Part shown: positions 59,114 through 64,000 of the stretch, one piece after another
Layout: each line of letters opens with the position of its first letter
Numbering within the stretch: position 1 is the first letter of the stretch
NCBI GenBank assembly: GCA_036924285.1
Contig: JAYKYS010000009.1
Span: 20,192,001-20,256,000, forward strand
Reading direction: 5' to 3'
DNA from: Asterella californica
Lineage: Eukaryota > Streptophyta > Marchantiopsida > Marchantiales > Aytoniaceae
DNA: 64,000 bases
Program-made: the position numbers and the translations under genes
Notes under the pieces: generated by a model
Told to the model about the DNA's origin: nothing
The model's input: only the letters and a program-made list of their open reading frames with translations
Database searches by the model: none

Positions 59114-60389
59114 CTACTCTAGGAGTGATTAACATATAATAATTATAAATAATTCAATTTTCATATAATTTAGTAAAATAAATTTTAATAACATTTATAC
59201 ATTTTTCGATAAGAGAAAACGAATTTCAATGTACAAGACCGTGGGGAAGAATATTATTCACTCATGATTCATAAGCAACTATAAGATATGGATGAAACAA
59301 GAGTCGCAACGAAATAAACACTAAGATAAGCCCTTAGTGAGTATGATATGAAGGTGGATCTTAAATTGTCATCTCCCTTGTACGAAGAGGACTAACCAAG
59401 TAAGTTATATTTATTTATTAACGAATGAGTTTTTGAGAAGTGTTTTGTAAAGAATAAGAACCAACCTCGACAAAGCGCTGAGTTTTCTTTTCTTTTGAGA
59501 AAGTGCCTTGAGGTGAAATAAATTAGGACTCCAAAGGAAAAGGCGATGAAGGTTGCTTCGCAATCTACCAGGTAAGTAATGTCCTATTCTTTATATGCTA
59601 ATGAAGAGAAATTAAGCATAAGTGCTATCACTATATCGGAGTTGTTGATAGCTCTAGAAACAAAAGTTGAGAAGAATTCCATTCTCCAGTAGGTTTGGAC
59701 CAAATTACTACTAGCATCAGATTCATACGAGAAAGAGAGTAAGACCATAAGACACGTCTCTCAGATTTAGCGGATTTTAGCAGATAATGTACATATAAAA
59801 CCGTGAGAATGTTGAACCTTTATCTTGTCTAGTTGTACAGGAGGGTTCATCAAAGCTCTAAACCGAGTTATAAACTGTAGGTTGTGAACACCTAGGTGTG
59901 TCAAGTTGTAACACGTGAGTGTGTCATGTGATTGCCAAAGACGTACGACAGAAATCTGCTTTAGGTAGACTATGAAGGTGCAGCAAATGCACGTGAACCA
60001 ATAAATGACCGGATCAATGTTCGACATAATGTAAACAATAACGTCAAAAGTAATGCAATCTCTAGTTTATAATCAAAATTACGATATACGATTGAGGGTT
60101 AACTCAACCAAAGATGGAAGTGGACAATGTGTCCTGTTTCGAGGATGGAACCTTGGACTCTTAGTCCAAGATAGACTAGGTGCCAAAGAGATGAACAAGA
60201 GGAACCAAACTAGGAAAATATGACTATCAGCCTAACAGATAAATAAGTTATCTACTATCAAACAATATGTAAGTTCGATGACTAGTGAGAAGCTAGCATG
60301 TAATATGAGAGTTTGACAAAGCAACATGTGTCAGCTCGAAGTATAATGAACAATGTGAAATATTATTTTTGTTTATTGATGTTGATTGA

Positions 60390-60438
60390 TTTGAGACCAA
60401 GTATCAACCGGGAACCCGGTTTGATACTTGATCTCAAA
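60390..60438. repeat. Hairpin, 23-24 nt arms, 2-nt loop
   Basis: TTTGAGACCAAGTATCAACC at the left arm (60390-60412) pairs with 60415-60438 apart from one mismatch and one bulge; the centre AACCGGGAACCCGGTT is a perfect stem. Confidence 0.85.
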
Positions 60439-60609
60439 TTGATATGCAGAAGAAAAACTGCATGATAGATCTCGAATTAGATGGTTGAACTCGATCAATT
60501 GGATCTGAAGTCGATTAATGCGAGTTCTGAAAGTTATTGGGGGAGATAAATGATACGAGACATGTTATTCCTTTGCTTTGATGTAGAATGTTGCTAGTAA
60601 TGTACTTCA

Positions 60610-61210
60610 AGAAGAACATCTTCATTGCTATGTGAGAGAGAGATATGTGGAGAGGATGTTGTTACAATCTTCTGAGCTAACTCAGAAGACGATACACATG
60701 GCAGTCAAACGGGTTGAGGATTGAGCCAAGATGTTGTATGTCAATGTCATGAGCTCTTTCAGGCTCCAAGAGGACACACGAAAGATGATAAGACAAGGAT
60801 AGAGGGATCTTATCTTTTCCTGATCCTCTTGAGGAACCTTTGGTGCCTATAAGTTCTACTAGTGCAGAGGTCATTCCCACTCTTTCAGTGGTGAGTCAAG
60901 ATGAGACTTTAGCTATAGTGCCTACAGTGGGAGTTATTTTTGAGACTATCCCACCAGTTAGTACATGAGATGTGGACGTTTGAAGTAGTTTAGATCTTAT
61001 GCTCCAGAAGCCATCGTATATAAGATCACGTCCGAGTCTCATATTAGACCCCTTCTAGCTATTTTCAAACTTTTTATATTCAGTATCACTTGGCAGTGCT
61101 AGAAAGGAGGTAGTAGAGTTTTGTTTTATCTTGTTAGGCTTATCTTTGACGATGCCTTCTCCTGACTATCCTGGCCGGGATGATGTCCCTTGGGTGTGTT
61201 GTACGAGATA
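60610..61210 (+). pseudogene. Decayed coding-like stretch, unidentified
   Basis: Plus frames read RMLLQSSELTQKTIHMAVKR, LYVNVMSSFRLQEDTRKMIR and then PDPLEEPLVPISSTSAEVIP, TLSVVSQDETLAIVPTVGVI, with stops between. The first part looks helical and the second acidic/proline-rich. This resembles a retroelement accessory or gag-like frame, but no diagnostic motif is present. Confidence 0.3.
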
Positions 61211-61470
61211 TTAAACAGTTGTTTATCTTTGCTCTCGATGTGATCTGCTAGGTGGTGTTTCTAATTATCATGTTGAGCTAGTTCATACGGAGTAGACCTC
61301 TTGGGAGTGAGGAGTAGGATCTAGACAATAGTCATTTGGAGGAGTAGGAACAATTGACAATAGCTCTGTACACTAGACGTTTGCTTCTTTTTTCTAGTGG
61401 AGTAGACTCACAGGTCTTTTATGGGGTCTTTTATGCATATCTTCATATACATTTCTTTGAATGAGAATGT

Positions 61471-61524
61471 TGCGTGAAAAGTGGACCTACCGCGCAACAA
61501 GGCGGTAGGTCCACTTTTCGCGCA
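61471..61524. repeat. Hairpin at LTR end, 22 nt arms with one mismatch
   Basis: 61471-61492 pairs with 61503-61524 (16-base perfect core AAAAGTGGACCTACCG) around a 10-base loop. The right arm is the end of the LTR at 61514 and the left arm an inverted duplicate of it, including CAACAAGG in the loop. Confidence 0.9.
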
Positions 61525-62637
61525 CCTACTGTCTTGTTGCGCCAGCGGAAGCTCTTGCTCAGTAGGTCGTAAACTTTACATCGCTAACCTGCAAACACAA
61601 TCACAAGTTAACGTCCATGCACCACTTACCTTATCTCAGTTTGATCCGGAGCGGAGTCGGACCGTCTCCCTAATCATCAAGCTCAGCAATCCTAAGTCTC
61701 GACCTAGACCCGCCTAGGTCGATCTCAAACATGAGCAAGTCAAATATGACTTGGGACAGACTTTCCATAAAGTTCAGGGTCCTAAACGGTGTCTCCAGCA
61801 CACCTAGCGGTCCAACCGTCCGTGATGTCCGTCTGGGTCTAGGCTCCCGAACGGTGGTCTAATCCGTCGACTCGTTCCTTAGTCTTGCCCCAGTCCTTAC
61901 AGCATTCCTAAGTCCAGACGTCTAAGTCTGGACGGGAACGTGCCTTGGAACCGGAATAGCCATCACCTCATGCCCCCTGAGTCCACCCGCCGAACCCTGG
62001 GATCGGGTGACTCGTCCTGGCCCACCCATGCATCGAGCCCCCCTCATATATACTTCTGGGTATCGGCGGTCCCGCCCTCCTCTTTGGTCTTTGAAAATTA
62101 TACCACAACTCGATCATGGTTCGGTCATAACTTCCAGCTCGGAAGTCAGTTCGAGGAGTGTTATATATCACTGGAAAGCTCTCGACGAGAACTTTCCAAT
62201 GATACCTCACTCGCCTCGAGATCTTACGAAAAGCTCCGTCCACGATCTAAAACGTCACTGGAGCTCCAACACTTAGTCATTTTTCCGAGAATCTGTGGTC
62301 CAGTCCCAGACTCGAACCTTGTGGTCGGACCAGCGTCCGAACCACGGTCCGTCTGCGTCTCGGATCTACGTCTCGATCTTACGTCTCAGACCCATGTTTC
62401 GATCTGTTTCTAGACTCGCCCCCTTAGGTCAACGTTCGTCTGGGGTCCTCTTGGGGTAGGTGTTTATGTCCTAACCCAAGGTTCTAACCTTGGTTCAGAG
62501 AACCATTTAGAGTTCATCTGATCCCGACTTCCCGGCCAAGCTGTTAAGTCCTACTCATAGCGTTCGCAACCTAGCGCGAGTCACTAGGGTTCCGTTGCTC
62601 ACGTCTACGTCCGATCTTGAGACTGAGGATCACGACA
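61514..62637 (-). mobile_element. Chromovirus LTR (minus strand)
   Basis: 1,124 bp. On the minus strand it starts TGTCGTGATCC at 62637 and ends GCGCGAAAAG at 61514. TATATATGAG lies near 62045. It is preceded on its strand by a G-rich polypurine tract (CCAAAGTGGGGGGTGAG, 62654-62638) and the 3' internal region, so it is a 3' LTR. Confidence 0.9.
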
Positions 62638-63024
62638 CTCACCCCCCACTTTGGAGGTTGATGCCCTCATCAACAATGATCCTTTAAGTTAACACCAAGT
62701 TCAAAATGGGTAGCCAACCCCTTGGGTCAGAATTGCGTTCTGGTAGCTAACCCGCAATTCCCTTCTTGGCTTGAGTCTTAAGTTGTCGCTAGAACACTTA
62801 GAAAATTTCAACTAGTCTCGAGAAAAGCCTTACCTTTTTGGTCCACCCTAAACAAAACTAGTTGACAACTTCTAAACATTCTAGTTAAGACTTTAACTTG
62901 CTAACTATAAGTATTCACACCTACTTACGAGGTCCCTTGAAACTCACTTTCCGATCGCAATCTGATTTGGCTTAGACGCGCGACTAAGTTTACTTTGCAG
63001 TTAGAAAACCGCAAAGCAAGATCT
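62638..63024 (-). mobile_element. Chromovirus 3' internal region, truncated
   Basis: Homologous to 5716-6090. It ends abruptly within GCAAAGCAAGATCTCTGAACC, where a plus-strand LTR begins. Confidence 0.75.
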
Positions 63025-63986
63025 CTGAACCAAGGGTGGAACCTTGGGTTAGGACATAAGGACCTACCCCAAGAGGACCCCAGACGAACGCTGACTTAAG
63101 GGGGTGAGTCTGGAAACGGACCGAAACATGGGTCCGAGACGTGAGACCGAGACGTGGATCCGAGACGCAGACGGACCGTGGTTCGGACGCTTGGTCGACC
63201 ACAGATTCTCGGAAAAATGGCTCTAAGTGTTGGAGCTCCAGTGACGTTTTAGATCATGGACGAAGCTCTCTGTAAGATCTCGAGGCGAGTGAGATATCAT
63301 TGGAAAGGTCTCGTCGAGAGCTTTCCAGTGATATATAACACTCCTCGAACTGACTTCTGAGCTGGAAGTTATGACCGAACCAGGATCGGATTGTGGTATA
63401 ATTTTCAAGGACCAAAGAGGAGGGCGGGGCCGCCAATCCCCAGAAGTATATATGAGGGGGGCTCGATGCTTGGGTGGGCCAGGACGAGTCATCCGACCCC
63501 AGGGTTCGGCGGACGGACTCTGGGGGCATGCGGTGATGGCTGGGCCGGTTCCAAGGCACGTTCCCGTCCAGACTTGGACGTCTGGACTTAGGAACGATGT
63601 AAGGGTTGGGGCAAGACTAGAGAACGAGTCGGCGGATTAGATCACCGTTCGGGAGCCTAGACCCAGACGGACATCACGGGCAGTTGGGCCGCTAGGTGTG
63701 CTGGAGGCACCGTTTAGGATCCTGGACTTTATGGGAAGTCCGTCCCAAGTCATAATGTGACTTGCTCATGTTTGGGACCGACCTAGGCGCGTCTAGGTCG
63801 GGACTTAGGATTGTTGAGCTTGATGATTAGGGAGATGGTCCGGCTCCGGTCTAGATTAAACTGAAACAAGGTAAGTGGTGCATGGACGCTAACTTGTGAT
63901 TGTGTTTGCAGGTTAGCGATGTCAAGTTTGTGACCTACTGAGCAAGAGCTCCCGTTGGCGCAACAAGGCGGTAGGTGCGCGAAAAG
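63025..63986 (+). mobile_element. Chromovirus LTR (plus strand), 5' end missing
   Basis: An inverted, very similar copy of 61514-62500; about 125 bp of its 5' end is absent. It ends GGTGCGCGAAAAG at 63986. It is a 5' LTR because a primer-binding site follows. Confidence 0.9.
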
Positions 63987-64000
63987 TGATATCAGAGCGA
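63987..64000 (+). other. Degenerate tRNA-iMet primer-binding site at window edge
   Basis: TGATATCAGAGCGA follows the LTR; it differs from TGGTATCAGAGC by one base (G to A at position 3). The internal region of this element should continue beyond the window. Confidence 0.8.

Larger units (their letters stand above)
58211..60600. other. Mostly non-coding with hairpins and a direct repeat
   Basis: No gene recognised. It contains the hairpins at 58918-58961 and 60390-60438 and the 29-bp direct repeat at 59041-59113. The open frame at 59767-60027 (minus) has no domain. Confidence 0.5.

Noticed and set aside
61940..62413. 157-codon open frame, and related frames at 62007-62276 and 63223-63559
   Set aside because: Lie wholly within chromovirus LTRs and recur as the same peptide in both inverted copies; LTR sequence, not coding.

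Overview
The window looks like nuclear DNA from a streptophyte plant: mostly decayed Ty3/gypsy retrotransposons, with one recognisable multi-exon gene region at about 51.9-58 kb. Evidence for a plant: (i) a chromovirus-type retroelement family with a chromodomain at the integrase C terminus and a tRNA-iMet primer-binding site; (ii) GT-AG introns of about 90-640 bp; (iii) an organellar RsmH/MraW-type methyltransferase exon and a mitochondrial ribosomal protein mL45 (Tim44-like) gene. The second gypsy lineage (B) and the coiled-coil element (K) resemble proteins I associate with bryophytes, especially liverworts. That is memory-based inference; a gene-poor chromosome region such as a sex chromosome or pericentromere would fit but is not shown.

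Layout. 1-4.1 kb: AT-rich DNA with a small inverted-repeat element, a 50-bp perfect palindrome and a gag remnant. 4.1-4.55 kb: degenerate minisatellite. 4.57-7.0 kb: LTR, 3' internal region and chromodomain end of a chromovirus (minus strand). 7.62-9.63 kb: solo LTR of family B with a perfect 5-bp target duplication. 9.6-19.1 kb: AT-rich DNA with a gypsy RT fragment (12.6-13.35 kb) and two GC-richer unidentified patches. 19.1-26.0 kb: minus-strand chromovirus (integrase, RT, protease, gag, PBS, LTR) interrupted inside pol by a divergent K copy (20.26-22.70 kb). 26.0-27.49 kb: fused plus-strand chromovirus and gypsy RNase H/integrase remnants.

27.49-43.56 kb is one family B retrotransposon: 5' LTR, gag, protease, RT/RNase H, integrase, polypurine tract and a truncated 3' LTR. 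Its gag is split by element K1 (30.39-38.26 kb), and K1's own reading frame is split by a B-family solo LTR (33.92-35.94 kb). A second K copy (K2, 43.57-45.96 kb) preserves the pre-insertion state of that site. 47.1-48.9 kb is another chromovirus 3' end plus LTR. 49.0-49.3 kb is an integrase zinc-finger remnant, and 49.4-51.8 kb is AT-rich.

51.92-56.36 kb: a first-exon-only RsmH-like sequence, then an apparently complete mL45 gene whose conserved exons join in phase. Unidentified exon-like segments follow to 58 kb. 58.2-61.4 kb is mainly non-coding with hairpins. The window ends with two chromovirus LTRs in inverted orientation (61.5-64.0 kb), the last ending at its primer-binding site at the window edge.

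Nearly every retroelement frame carries stops and shifts, so none appears able to move by itself. The most novel-looking component is the K family: three diverged copies encoding a large uncharacterised coiled-coil protein, with an unusually dense GTCTTC/GAAGAC word inside and outside the coding part.
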